The notes below the pieces were generated by a model, which saw nothing but the letters and a program-made list of their open reading frames with translations, was not told the origin of the DNA and ran no database searches. From Clostridia bacterium (lineage in GTDB: Bacteria; Bacillota; Clostridia; Christensenellales; CAG-138), in assembly GCA_017428025.1 (NCBI GenBank), contig JAFRRO010000095.1, positions 1-57,384 of the forward strand: DNA of 57,384 nt. The letters are read 5' to 3'. Shown piece by piece: positions 25,228-34,437 of the stretch. A program made the position numbers and the translations under genes. The stretch's first letter is position 1; each line of letters opens with the position of its first letter.

Positions 25228-27537
25228 TCAGTCGCCGACCGCCTGCGCGCTTGCGTAGGTCTGTCCGTTCGAAAGCGCCGTGAAGCCGAGCGCCGGAACG
25301 GTCACGCCGCCGTCCGTATACGGCTCGTTTCCGTAATTGATCCAGATCGTGACGCCGTTGTCGTAGTCGATGCGGCGCACGTCGTCCGTTACGATGCAAT
25401 GCCCGGTCATCCGTGCGGTCTGCACCGGCGAAAGCGCTTCGTTGAGCTGTCCGTACTGTCGGACGATTTCATCCTTCCAGTTCGCAAAGTCCGCCGAGTA
25501 GATGCCGTTCAGCCGCGAACCGATCAGCTCGTCGGCGTTCTCATAAATCAGCGAATACATCGGGTACGCGCCGTATTCGATGCAGTTGAGCGTGAGCGTT
25601 CCGGGATTGCTCGAAAGATTCGATGCGCGGAGCGAATACGAAACGCAGCCGTGATAGACCATCTGGTAGAACGGGATCGACACATCCTCGAGGTCGTAGC
25701 CGCTCGATTTCGCGGGCGTGGTGAGAAGATGCGCCGCATAGTTCGCCGCATATTCGTTGGCGCCGGTCAGCAGCACGCTGCCGGTCGTCTCCTTCGTCTC
25801 GCGAACGGCGTTTGCCATGATCTCGCGCGCCTGATTGCGCCCCGTGCCGCGGGTACCGAGCTCGGAATAGAGCTTTTCGCCGACCGTATCGAGCGCCGCG
25901 CCGCAGAACCCCGCCGCGCTGAGATTATTCGCATACTGCGCAAACACGCGCGGCACCGAGCCGAGCCGCAGAAGATACCACGGATCGTAGCGCGAATCGA
26001 CCATCGCCGAATCGAGCCGGAACGCATACTGCCGCTGTACGGTGTTCGCAACCGACTGCAGCGCGTCGCGGTACGGATTGACGCCGCGGCCGGACTTGTA
26101 TACGTTCAGCAGATCGGCGGAAAGATACAGCCCGCCGTTTGCAGTCCCGAGACGTTCCTGCAGCACCAAGAGCTCCGCTTCCGTGCCGACCTTGCCGTCC
26201 GGCTTTGCGCTCGTCGGGATTTTGCGGTAGAAGCTGCTCTGCGACCAGTAGTTGTATTTCAGCACGACGCGGTTTATCCCCTCGCCGTTCAGCGTATCGA
26301 GCATGGCGTTGACGTCCTTGACCGAGGCGGTCGTGATCTTGACGTCGACCGGAATGCCCACGACCGATTTGGTCTTTTCGATGTGTCCGTAGATGTCGAG
26401 ATACAGCGGAATCTGCCCGCCGTTCTGCACGCGCGCTTCCAGTCCCTCGTTTGCGATCAGATAGTCGCGATAGCGCGCCGCCATGTCGCTGTAGCCGGAC
26501 TTGCCGGTTTCAAGCGGGTAGTAGGAAACCGTATAATCCGTATAGGTTTCGAGATTCTTCTCTCCGATCGAGACGACCTGATCGGTTCCGTCCTTCTGCG
26601 TCTGCCGCACCGTTCCGATCGTGCGGTAGGAATAGGTCGTCCATGCCGCGTTGTAGGTGGAATACTTGCCCGACACATTGGCGTTGACCGTTGCGCGCGC
26701 GGCGCCTTCGGAAAGGATTGCAAGGAATCCGTCGTCGCCCTTGTGGATGCCGAACACCGGCAGATAGGCGTTTTGCGAAAGCGTGAAATAGCCGGTCAGC
26801 GCCACGCCGCCCATCGTCTTGTCGTTCGTGCCGTTGTCGAACCCGTACATGCCCTGCGAATAGGTGCGCGCGGTCAAGCGCTCGTTGTTGAACGTAATCA
26901 GCGCGCCGCAGCCGTCCGGCACAAAGAGATACCCGTCCTCGTTCTGCCCGCCCGCGCCGAAGTAGGGCAGAAACTCGATCGATTTGATCTTGTTCGTGCC
27001 GTATTCGAGAATGCCGTCGGTGAGAATCGAAGCGTCGAAATGATCGCCGTTCAGCGCATAGCGGATCGGCACGCGGAACTGCTCGTTCGGAAAATCAAAC
27101 AGGAACACCGCCGAACCGTCCGGCTCGAGGCGGTAGTACAGTCCGCCCTTCTGAACGCTCTGCAGGTATGCGCCGACGGTCATTTCCACGCTCTGCGTCG
27201 TCGTATAGACCACGGTGATCGGGGAAAGCAGCGCGTTTTTGTGATAGCCGCTGGCAAGCGTATCGTCGAACTTGTCGACGGGGTTCGTGTACCACGTGAC
27301 GCCGGTCCGCTTGTCGAGCACGGCGGCTTCGCCGGTCTTGAGATTGACCGACAGCGCGAGACGGTCGTTTTCGGAAACCGGCGTAAATTCGTTTTCCTTC
27401 TTTGCGGGTTCGAACCCCTGCGTCGCGTCCACGTGCGCAGTCCTTGCGGGCACGGCGGGGCGGTTGGAGGCGCAGCCCGTGAAGAGCAGCGCGCCGAGCA
27501 GCAGGAGCAGGATCCGGATTTGTCGATTGCGTTTCAT
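25228..27537 (-). CDS. DUF5696-like lipoprotein of sugar ABC loci
   Basis: This 769-residue surface lipoprotein has the signal peptide IRILLLLLGALLFTGC (lipidated Cys22). A beta-rich N-terminal half (RLALSVNLKTGEAAVLDKRTGVTWYTNP; YLFVPDGCGALITFNN) precedes what looks like a TIM-barrel-like half (IPLYLDIYGHIEKTK; INRVVLKYNYWSQSS; YAFRLDSAMVDSRYDPWYLL; CGAALDTVGEKLYSE). I associate it with DUF5696, a family that occurs with sugar ABC transporters in Paenibacillus and clostridia and has no established function; this assignment is from memory. A barrel with conserved acids on the outer membrane face could be a glycosidase or sugar-binding partner. It sits between the two permease pairs. Confidence 0.7.
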   Translation of the reverse strand: MKRNRQIRILLLLLGALLFTGCASNRPAVPARTAHVDATQGFEPAKKENEFTPVSENDRLALSVNLKTGEAAVLDKRTGVTWYTNPVDKFDDTLASGYHKNALLSPITVVYTTTQSVEMTVGAYLQSVQKGGLYYRLEPDGSAVFLFDFPNEQFRVPIRYALNGDHFDASILTDGILEYGTNKIKSIEFLPYFGAGGQNEDGYLFVPDGCGALITFNNERLTARTYSQGMYGFDNGTNDKTMGGVALTGYFTLSQNAYLPVFGIHKGDDGFLAILSEGAARATVNANVSGKYSTYNAAWTTYSYRTIGTVRQTQKDGTDQVVSIGEKNLETYTDYTVSYYPLETGKSGYSDMAARYRDYLIANEGLEARVQNGGQIPLYLDIYGHIEKTKSVVGIPVDVKITTASVKDVNAMLDTLNGEGINRVVLKYNYWSQSSFYRKIPTSAKPDGKVGTEAELLVLQERLGTANGGLYLSADLLNVYKSGRGVNPYRDALQSVANTVQRQYAFRLDSAMVDSRYDPWYLLRLGSVPRVFAQYANNLSAAGFCGAALDTVGEKLYSELGTRGTGRNQAREIMANAVRETKETTGSVLLTGANEYAANYAAHLLTTPAKSSGYDLEDVSIPFYQMVYHGCVSYSLRASNLSSNPGTLTLNCIEYGAYPMYSLIYENADELIGSRLNGIYSADFANWKDEIVRQYGQLNEALSPVQTARMTGHCIVTDDVRRIDYDNGVTIWINYGNEPYTDGGVTVPALGFTALSNGQTYASAQAVGD

Positions 27538-27549
27538 ACCGATCCCCCC

Positions 27550-28197
27550 TCAAAGCCGGAACACGATCTCGTTGTAGATCGTGACGATAAAGGTGATGAT
27601 CTGCTGCACGAGCGAATAGCCGAGGAGCAGCAGGAACAGGATGATGGCGACGCCGACCACGGTCAGAAACAGGTTTAGAAGCAGCCCGCCGAAGGTGAAC
27701 TGATGGATATAGAACATGCCGATCACAAGGATCAGCCCGCTCCAGAGATAGCCGATCACCATCAGCGCGACGAGGAATGCGTTCAGCTCGGCACTTGCAA
27801 AATTCGTCAGAAGAATCTGCACCAGCTTGAAGACGGTGCACGGCACCAGCGTATAGCAGAGCGTGATGAAGATGTCGCGGTTCTCGCCCTCCGAAAACTG
27901 CAGCGAGCCCGCCGCCCAGTTGGCGATATAGACGATCGCAAAGCCGCCCATCGTGATCAGGAAGATCGACGGCACGGAGACCTTGTCCGGATTGAAGGTG
28001 TTGTAGATAAAGCCCGTCAGCACCTGCTGGAACACGTTGGTGAGAAAGAACATCAGAAGGATCGCACAGCACGCGATCACGCTGCCCTTCTTCTCCCATT
28101 TGATCTGATCGAAGCCGTTGACCGGATGGAACATCGTATAGAAGATGTGTTTGAAGCCCGCGCCGACGGGTTCCTGCAGCAGTCTATCTTTCAGCAT
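27550..28197 (-). CDS. Yip1-like integral membrane protein
   Basis: This 215-residue protein has about five hydrophobic segments (SVIACCAILLMFFLTNV; PSIFLITMGGFAIVYIANW; ITLCYTLVPCTVFKLVQILL; LVALMVIGYLWSGLILVIGMFYI; LTVVGVAIILFLLLLGYSL) and the N-terminal FYTMFHPVNGFDQIKWEKKGS typical of bacterial Yip1-domain proteins. Its 5' end overlaps the 3' end of the beta-propeller gene by 14 nt. The function is unknown. Its fixed place between the propeller and DUF5696-like genes suggests a membrane component of the same assembly. Confidence 0.75.
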   Translation of the reverse strand: MLKDRLLQEPVGAGFKHIFYTMFHPVNGFDQIKWEKKGSVIACCAILLMFFLTNVFQQVLTGFIYNTFNPDKVSVPSIFLITMGGFAIVYIANWAAGSLQFSEGENRDIFITLCYTLVPCTVFKLVQILLTNFASAELNAFLVALMVIGYLWSGLILVIGMFYIHQFTFGGLLLNLFLTVVGVAIILFLLLLGYSLVQQIITFIVTIYNEIVFRL

Positions 28198-29620
28198 GGC
28201 GCACCTCCTTTCGCTTTTTCAGGATGCGTCCGAGGATCAGTCCTCCGACGACCAGCACGATCAGCGCCGTTGCGATATACGGGAACGCGTCGCGCATCAC
28301 GCCGAGCGAATGTTCCTTGAACGCAAGCGAATAGTTCTGCCGATCGCCTGCAAGCCTGAAGTAATACATCGCGGTCTTGTAGTCGTGCATCTGATAGTAC
28401 GCCTTGCCCAAGCCCGTGTAGCCGGGCAGATAGTTCGAATTGTGGCGGATGACCTTTTCCCAGGGCACGATGCTTTCGATATACAGGCCCTGATTGTAGA
28501 GCGCGATCGCCTCGTGGATTTCCCTGCCGAAATCGGTCAGTACGAACTCGGTGATCGTGTTCTTCTCGGCGTCGAGCACATACAGGTTGCCGTCGATCTC
28601 CGCAAGCGATACCGGCTTTTGGAACAGACCAAGCTGCTGTCCGATGCCGCCGAAGGTAATCTGCATCGACAAGCCCGCATCGCGCTGCACGGTCGTCTGG
28701 ATCAGGTATCCGCCGTTCGTATCGAGCAGCACGATGATGCCGTCCCGCTCCACAACGTCCGAGTAGAGCAGCGTTTCGCTGCCGCCGGTCCAGTTCAACA
28801 CATTGATGCCGAGCGGGTTCAGCTGTGTCAGCACCCGCGCGCCGTTTTCGCTGCCCGCGGCGGTGGCGAAGATGTACCCCTCGCCGTTCAGGAACAGATT
28901 GCTGTACTCAATCGGGTTAAACGACTGCATGGACGCCGCCGCCTGATCGGACAGGATCGATTTCCAAAGCTTCTGCACGCGCCGTCCGAGCGTCATTTCC
29001 ACCTCGTTCGCGCCGAAAAACTTGATGAACGTGCCGTCCGGCTCAAGATTGATCAAGCCCTGATACACGCCGCGCGAGAGGATATAGATCCGGTCGTTTT
29101 CATCGACGACGACCTTGGTCGGCAGATAGTTGAAGTTTTCGGGCAGAAGCGGCGAGGAAGGCGTCGGCAGCACGCGGATGAGATTGCCGTCCGCATCGGC
29201 TTCGGCAACCTGCTGTCTGCCCATGTCGCAGAGATAGATCCTGCCGTCGTCCTGTACAAAGACGCCCTGCGGGTTCGAAAAGACAAACGCTTCGTCGCCG
29301 TTGAATCCGGTGATCTCCCGCAAGAGTCTGAAATCCTCGTCGAGCACCAGTACGCGCGCGTTGCCGGAATCGACGACATAGAGTTCGTGACGCGCCTCGG
29401 AATAGAACAGATCCTGCGCGCCGTTGAAGTTGCCGCAGCCGAGCTGCGCCCCGCCGATGCTGCGCGTGGGAAGATAGGCGTTGGGCGTCGGCGTTGGGTT
29501 GCTCCATCTGTCGTAGGTATAGGTCTGATACGGCACCTCGGAATCCTCCGCCCGCGCGAACGTCGGCACGAGGAGGATCATGCAAAGGAGCTGGATCGCG
29601 ATGACCTTGATCTTCTTCAT
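28184..29620 (-). CDS. Membrane-tethered NHL-type beta-propeller protein
   Basis: About 478 residues starting MKKIKVIAIQLLCMILLVPTFARAED, a cleavable signal peptide; the open frame extends upstream, but this ATG follows the permease stop by 11 nt. The body is a repeat propeller of NHL type (LYVVDSGNARVLVLDEDFRLL; PQGVFVQDDGRIYLCDMGRQQ; VVVDENDRIYILS; PVSLAEIDGNLYVLDAEKNTI). A TPR-like pair comes next (YNQGLYIESIVPWEKVI; GLGKAYYQMHDYKTAMYYF), then a single C-terminal membrane helix (YIATALIVLVVGGLILG) and a basic tail. It should therefore display the propeller outside the membrane, perhaps as a scaffold or glycan sensor for the importers. Confidence 0.8.
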   Translation of the reverse strand: MKKIKVIAIQLLCMILLVPTFARAEDSEVPYQTYTYDRWSNPTPTPNAYLPTRSIGGAQLGCGNFNGAQDLFYSEARHELYVVDSGNARVLVLDEDFRLLREITGFNGDEAFVFSNPQGVFVQDDGRIYLCDMGRQQVAEADADGNLIRVLPTPSSPLLPENFNYLPTKVVVDENDRIYILSRGVYQGLINLEPDGTFIKFFGANEVEMTLGRRVQKLWKSILSDQAAASMQSFNPIEYSNLFLNGEGYIFATAAGSENGARVLTQLNPLGINVLNWTGGSETLLYSDVVERDGIIVLLDTNGGYLIQTTVQRDAGLSMQITFGGIGQQLGLFQKPVSLAEIDGNLYVLDAEKNTITEFVLTDFGREIHEAIALYNQGLYIESIVPWEKVIRHNSNYLPGYTGLGKAYYQMHDYKTAMYYFRLAGDRQNYSLAFKEHSLGVMRDAFPYIATALIVLVVGGLILGRILKKRKEVRHAER

Positions 29621-29631
29621 ATCACGCCCCC

Positions 29632-30525
29632 CTATCCCTTGATGCCCGAGGTCGCCATCGTTTCGATGACGGACGACTGGGAAATGATGAACACGATGAC
29701 CGGCGGCAGCATCATGATGAGCGCGACGACCGCGCCCGCGCCCGCGCGCGCGATGCCCGCGGACGAAATCGACTGCATGACCGCGGTCAGCGTCTTCAGG
29801 GTTTCTTCGTAGATATACTGCGATTCGCCGGTGTTCCAGAGGTCCTTGAACGTGAAGATCGTGAGCGTCATCCACGCGGGCTTGACCGACGGCATGATGA
29901 ACTTCCAGAAGATCGTGAACTCGCTGGCGCCGTCGATGCGCGCGGCTTCGAGCATTTCATCCGGAATCGTCATCATGAACTGGCGCATCAGGAACACGCC
30001 GAAGCTGCCTGCAAGCACGGGAAGCAGCAGCGACCAGTAAGTATTGATGAGCCCCAGACGGCTGATGATGATGTACAGCGGCGTTCGCGTGACCTCGGGG
30101 CGGAACAGGATCGCCAGAACGACGATCTGGTAGTAGACATATACCCATTTGCTCCTGTTCTTTGCGAGCGGATACGCCGCAAGCGACGCAATGATGATAT
30201 AGACGAACGTGCCCAGAATCGCGAGCATCAGCGAGTTGAACAGCGAGCGCTCGAACGGCACCCACGTCTCCTGCGTGATCTCGATGAGGTCGCGGAAGTT
30301 CGACAGCGTCGGATGCTGGACAAAGAACTTCGGCGGATAGGTCAGGATTTCGTTGAGCGGCTTGAACGCGGTGACCAGCACGTACACCAGCGGCAGCACC
30401 ATGAACGAACCGATCAGAATGAGGAATGCGAAGATCAGCACGGTGCCGCCCTTGGAGCGTGAAAGCACGACGCGGCGGTATTTCTTTTCCCGTTTCTTGG
30501 GCTTTGCAAGCGTTACGGTTTCCAT
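29632..30525 (-). CDS. Carbohydrate ABC permease, MalG type (importer 1)
   Basis: This 297-residue protein has a basic N-terminus, six membrane segments and the EAA loop MLEAARIDGASEFTIFWKFIM. The first hydrophobic segment is VLIFAFLILIGSFMVLPLVYVL. It is 12 nt downstream of the MalF-type gene and 11 nt upstream of the propeller gene. It forms the channel of importer 1; the ATPase must come from elsewhere in the genome. Confidence 0.9.
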   Translation of the reverse strand: METVTLAKPKKREKKYRRVVLSRSKGGTVLIFAFLILIGSFMVLPLVYVLVTAFKPLNEILTYPPKFFVQHPTLSNFRDLIEITQETWVPFERSLFNSLMLAILGTFVYIIIASLAAYPLAKNRSKWVYVYYQIVVLAILFRPEVTRTPLYIIISRLGLINTYWSLLLPVLAGSFGVFLMRQFMMTIPDEMLEAARIDGASEFTIFWKFIMPSVKPAWMTLTIFTFKDLWNTGESQYIYEETLKTLTAVMQSISSAGIARAGAGAVVALIMMLPPVIVFIISQSSVIETMATSGIKG

Positions 30526-30537
30526 CGCTTCACCTCC

Positions 30538-31452
30538 TCACAGCCACTTCGAAAGGACCTTGTTGATGACCTTCCACATCAGCAGCATGATGGCGAACAG
30601 CACAACCGCGATCGCGCAGGCGTAGCCCATTTCGAAGCGCACCTGCCCGAAGTCGAGGATGTGCAGCACCAAGGTCTGCGTGGCGTAGTCGGTACTCGGA
30701 AAGCCCGTAAGGTTCATGCACTCGTAGCCGATCGCGAACGACGTCGAAATCTGCATGACCGCGCCGAACAAAAGCTGCGGTCCCATCTGCGGCAGCGTGA
30801 TATACCAGAGCTCGGCAAAGCGGTTCGGGATGCCGTCGATCGCCGCGGATTCGTAGAGCTCGCGGTTCAGTGACTGCAGCCCCGCGACGAACGAAAGGAA
30901 GCCCGTGCCGAGCGAGAGCCAAAGGATGACGACGATGACGACCGCCATCATATATTTCGTATCGGTCAGCCACTGCACCGGTCCGAAGATGACGCCGAGC
31001 CGCAGCAGGACGCTGTTCAGAAAGCCGTAGCTGTCGCCCGAGAAAATGTATGTCCAGACGAAGTACACGTTTCCGGCGAGCGACGGCAGATAGAAGATCA
31101 GCGTCAGGATCGTACGGACGGTGCGGTTGAACTCGTTGATCAGCCACGCGACGAGAAACGACAGCACATAGCTGATCGGTCCGGTGATCATCGCGAAGAT
31201 CGCCGTGTTCCTGAGAGCGATCAGGAACACGTCGTCGTTGAAGAACAGGCGGATGTAGTTGTCGAAGCCGACGAACGTCGGCGTGCTGACCATGTTGAAA
31301 TAGGTGAAGCTCAGAACGATCGCCGAAAGGATCGGCACGATCGTGAACATCAGAAAGAACACGGTAAACGGCGTCAGGAACAGGATGCTTGCGCCTTGCT
31401 TTTTGAGCTTTCCGCGTTTCGCCGGTTTCGATTCGATGGTTGCGGTTTCCAT
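30538..31452 (-). CDS. Carbohydrate ABC permease, MalF type (importer 1)
   Basis: This 304-residue protein has a basic start (METATIESKPAKRGKLKKQG), six predicted membrane helices and the EAA-type loop LYESAAIDGIPNRFAELWYI, in which the usual EAA is ESAA. It sits between the fused binding protein gene and the MalG-type gene with 12-nt gaps. It is the likely direct partner of the fused solute-binding protein. Confidence 0.9.
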   Translation of the reverse strand: METATIESKPAKRGKLKKQGASILFLTPFTVFFLMFTIVPILSAIVLSFTYFNMVSTPTFVGFDNYIRLFFNDDVFLIALRNTAIFAMITGPISYVLSFLVAWLINEFNRTVRTILTLIFYLPSLAGNVYFVWTYIFSGDSYGFLNSVLLRLGVIFGPVQWLTDTKYMMAVVIVVILWLSLGTGFLSFVAGLQSLNRELYESAAIDGIPNRFAELWYITLPQMGPQLLFGAVMQISTSFAIGYECMNLTGFPSTDYATQTLVLHILDFGQVRFEMGYACAIAVVLFAIMLLMWKVINKVLSKWL

Positions 31453-31464
31453 GGCGTCCCTCCT

Positions 31465-34392
31465 TTACCGGTAACTGAATTCTTTTTGCTTGCGCGCAAG
31501 CTCTTTGATGATCTCGATGTTGTACTTATAGAGCGTCTCGCGAAGATTCGCTTTGTTGTACACCACCGCGCGGAACGCGAACGCCAGGTTTCTTGCAATG
31601 TAGTAGTTGCCGGGGATCTGCTCGACCGCCACGGTCCTGCTGCGCTGTTCGCGGATGATCGCCGCCTGTTCGGCGCTCCACGGAATACGCTCGAACGCCT
31701 CCAGGTTTGCCGTGCCGTAGCGCGCCGCCACGCCGAGCGTCTGCTCGACCTGCGTGCCGAAATCGCCCTGCGTCTTGCCGCTCACCCACCACGAAAGGAA
31801 GCGATACGCCTCCTCGGGATGCTCGGTCCCCTTCAATGCGATGCAGCCGGTCGAGGAACAGGTGACGACGCCGCTTTCGCTGCCGTCCTCTCGCACGGTA
31901 GAGGGCAGAACCGCAATGTCCCACAGTCCGTCCAGCTCCGGCGCCGCCGAGTACAGATAGTTGACCTGATTGTACGGTTCGATCGCCAGCGCCATTTCGC
32001 CGCTGCGGAAGCGGTTGAAGAAGTCGAAAATCAGCGACAGGCTGTATTTTGTGTAGAGCCCCGTCCAGCTTTCAAACGCTTTCAGCGCGGGCTCGGTATC
32101 GAAGGTCGACGCCGAAAAATCGTCGGTATAGAACTTGCTGCCGGACTGATACAAAAACGTCTCGAAGATGTTCTGATTCTGCGGCACGCCGACCATGTAG
32201 TTGTTGTTGGACAGGAAGATGACCTGCTCGTAGAATTCCTCCCACGTCTTCGGCGGCTCCAGCCCGAGCTCGTCATAGATATCCGTGCGATAGAACAGGA
32301 CGTTGAAATTCTGCGTTTCGGGGAAGGCGTAACAGCCGCCCTGATACCAAAAAGGCGTAACGGCGCTTTCGGTGAACTGCCCGACCGTATCCGAAAAGCC
32401 CTCGAATCGGCTGAGATCGAGCACCGCGCCGCGCATGGCGAGGTTGACCGGCGTATCCGTGGAGGTAAACAGCGCAACGTCCGGTCCCTCCCCGGCAAGG
32501 ACTGCCTGCACCAGGGTGTCCGAGCCGGAGACGAGACTAACCTCCACGTTGATGCCGGTCTGTGCCGTAAAGGATTCGTCGATGAGACGTTTCAGAATGA
32601 TCGCCTGATCGCGGCCGGACGACGCGCCGGTCGTCGTGATGTCGGCAGTCGAAATCCAGACGCGGATCGAGGACGCCGTCTCGTCGGCCGCCACCGTGCC
32701 CGCAACCGCGGTTGTGGAGCCGGAGAACGAATGGAAGAACATCCGGAGACGGTACGCGAGCTGTTTGAAGAAGCCGCTTTCGACCTTCGGCGTCCTGACG
32801 TCCGGCGAAAAGACATAGAATTTATCCATCTGCAGCGGCTGCGTCTGCATGTCGATCACCCATGTCGCGAGACTCGAAATATCGGCGCGCAGCGTTTCGA
32901 TCTGCGGCACGATGCGCTTCGGGCGCTTGATCAGCTTGCCGAGCAGCGTCGAGGTTTCGGACAGGATCGATGCGCTTGCGGTGGAAATGCCCGTGATCTC
33001 GTCGATGCGGCGATAGTAACCGTCCAGCTTGTCCTTGCATTGCTGCAAGCCTTCGATCAGCCCCGGCACGGTCTTTTCGAGATGGAAGTCGCGGTTCGCG
33101 TCGATCGTGATGCGCTCGGCGTCGGCGTTGAAGCCGGTGATCTTGATGATCTCGCGATACCAGCCCTGCAGCTCCTCCATGGTGCCGTTGACGCCGCGCA
33201 GCACTTCGGCAAGCTCCTCGTCGAGCACCGCCTGCATACCGAGAACGTGTCGTCCCTTTGTGAGATACACCCTGATCGGCTCGCCCGCTTCGGTTTCGAG
33301 CCGCTGCACGTACCAGCCGGTTTTGTACGGAAACTTCTGTGCGTTCGCCTCACGGCAGATTTCGCTGCCGTCGATCGTGACGGCGCGCGTGACATAGGCG
33401 TTGCTCTTGTCGTACTGCTTGACCTTGAACGCCAGCTCGTAGAAGCCGGTTTCGGGCGCTTCGATCTCCCATGTGATCTCCTGCCCGATCTTTTTCCAGG
33501 TGTTCTTGCCGATCGTGTTGTAAAGGATGTTTTCGGCGCTTGCGGGCGTCACATGGCTGTATGCTGTGTCGTAGGTGGGAAACAGCGTCACGTCGTTCTT
33601 GAGAAAGCTTTTCTCCGCTTCGTAAACCAGCAGCGCGCCGCTCGTGTCGACGGCATCCGCACGGCGGTTCAGAACGTCCGCATAGGATTCCGTTTCGTCC
33701 GGATTACAAAAAACGACAGACGCCAGCGCGAACGATTCCTCCCTGAGCCGCAGCGCGAGCGTGTGCTCGCCCGCGTCCAGCCAGTAATCCAGCGGCGCAG
33801 GATACGCCGATTGGGAATCGTACAGCAGCTGTGTCTGCCATTCGAATTGCTCGGTGAGCGACGGCATGATCTCGTCGCCCTTGATGTTTTGCAGAAAAAC
33901 GTTGTCGTTCGTTCCGGCATATGTCTCGTCGAGGAACAGCCGGTGCAGCTTGACGCCCTGCGTGTTGGTATACGGAATCTCGCCGTCTACGAATACGTCG
34001 AGCGTGATGTCATAGTTCTTGCCGGGAAGGCCGATGTAATCGAGCGCCAGCCGGTAGTACCCCGCTTCTTCCGCCGTGAACGTCCAGGAATACGTCAGCC
34101 CCGGCACATCCATGAACAGCACGCCGTTTTTGCCCATGTAATCGGTCACGAACGCATCGGTTTCAAGCACGTCTGCCGCCGCAAGCTCGATCCGTGCATC
34201 CGGTGTTTGCCCCGAAGGATCTCCGTGCGCCAAAAGGTACGCCCCGTAGGTGTTTTGCTTTGCTTTCGGCAGCTCCGTCGCGGCTGAAGACAGATCGTCT
34301 GCATCTGCGCGCGCTGCGGGCAAAACTCCGCCGGTCGACGCCAACAGCAGGCAACATAGAAGCAGCCATGCAATTCCCTGTTTCCGTTTCAT
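31465..34392 (-). CDS. Giant solute-binding protein fused to N-terminal carbohydrate-binding-like modules
   Basis: About 975 residues, twice the length of a normal sugar-binding protein. The ATG at the chosen start begins MKRKQGIAWLLLCC; a GTG two codons earlier is possible. The signal peptide appears to end ARA before DADD, with no lipobox. Residues about 60-230 and 240-400 look like beta-sandwich, carbohydrate-binding domains (YSWTFTAEEAGYYRLALDYIG; ITWEIEAPETGFYELAFKVK). A helical segment (about 400-520) follows, then a complete type-1 binding protein (about 575-975: IRVWISTADITTTG; GPDVALFTSTDTPVNLAM; YRTDIYDELGLEPPKTWEEF). It is first in the 14-gene operon behind a near-consensus promoter and an operator-like site. 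Confidence 0.85.
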   Translation of the reverse strand: MKRKQGIAWLLLCCLLLASTGGVLPAARADADDLSSAATELPKAKQNTYGAYLLAHGDPSGQTPDARIELAAADVLETDAFVTDYMGKNGVLFMDVPGLTYSWTFTAEEAGYYRLALDYIGLPGKNYDITLDVFVDGEIPYTNTQGVKLHRLFLDETYAGTNDNVFLQNIKGDEIMPSLTEQFEWQTQLLYDSQSAYPAPLDYWLDAGEHTLALRLREESFALASVVFCNPDETESYADVLNRRADAVDTSGALLVYEAEKSFLKNDVTLFPTYDTAYSHVTPASAENILYNTIGKNTWKKIGQEITWEIEAPETGFYELAFKVKQYDKSNAYVTRAVTIDGSEICREANAQKFPYKTGWYVQRLETEAGEPIRVYLTKGRHVLGMQAVLDEELAEVLRGVNGTMEELQGWYREIIKITGFNADAERITIDANRDFHLEKTVPGLIEGLQQCKDKLDGYYRRIDEITGISTASASILSETSTLLGKLIKRPKRIVPQIETLRADISSLATWVIDMQTQPLQMDKFYVFSPDVRTPKVESGFFKQLAYRLRMFFHSFSGSTTAVAGTVAADETASSIRVWISTADITTTGASSGRDQAIILKRLIDESFTAQTGINVEVSLVSGSDTLVQAVLAGEGPDVALFTSTDTPVNLAMRGAVLDLSRFEGFSDTVGQFTESAVTPFWYQGGCYAFPETQNFNVLFYRTDIYDELGLEPPKTWEEFYEQVIFLSNNNYMVGVPQNQNIFETFLYQSGSKFYTDDFSASTFDTEPALKAFESWTGLYTKYSLSLIFDFFNRFRSGEMALAIEPYNQVNYLYSAAPELDGLWDIAVLPSTVREDGSESGVVTCSSTGCIALKGTEHPEEAYRFLSWWVSGKTQGDFGTQVEQTLGVAARYGTANLEAFERIPWSAEQAAIIREQRSRTVAVEQIPGNYYIARNLAFAFRAVVYNKANLRETLYKYNIEIIKELARKQKEFSYR

Positions 34393-34413
34393 AAGCACCG
34401 TCCCGCTTTCGTA

Positions 34414-34430
34414 TGGGTAAACGTTTTCTT
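34414..34430. promoter_or_regulatory. Operator-like site at the 21-kb operon promoter
   Basis: TGGGTAAACGTTTTCTT on the plus strand lies just downstream of the -10 hexamer, over the expected start point. It matches the palindrome at 13,107 in ATGGGTAAAC-TTTTC. A LacI-family repressor or CcpA are the likely binders. Confidence 0.7.
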
Positions 34431-34437
34431 TACGTAT

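Noticed and set aside
24841..27678. Very long antisense open frame (945 codons) opposite the DUF5696-like gene
   Set aside because: Composition is Arg/Val/Ile-rich with no domain or ribosome site, and the opposite strand encodes a convincing lipoprotein. It is a mirror effect of G+C-rich codon use.
31396..34287. Antisense open frame of 963 codons opposite the fused binding protein gene
   Set aside because: Same mirror effect; no start context or recognisable motifs.
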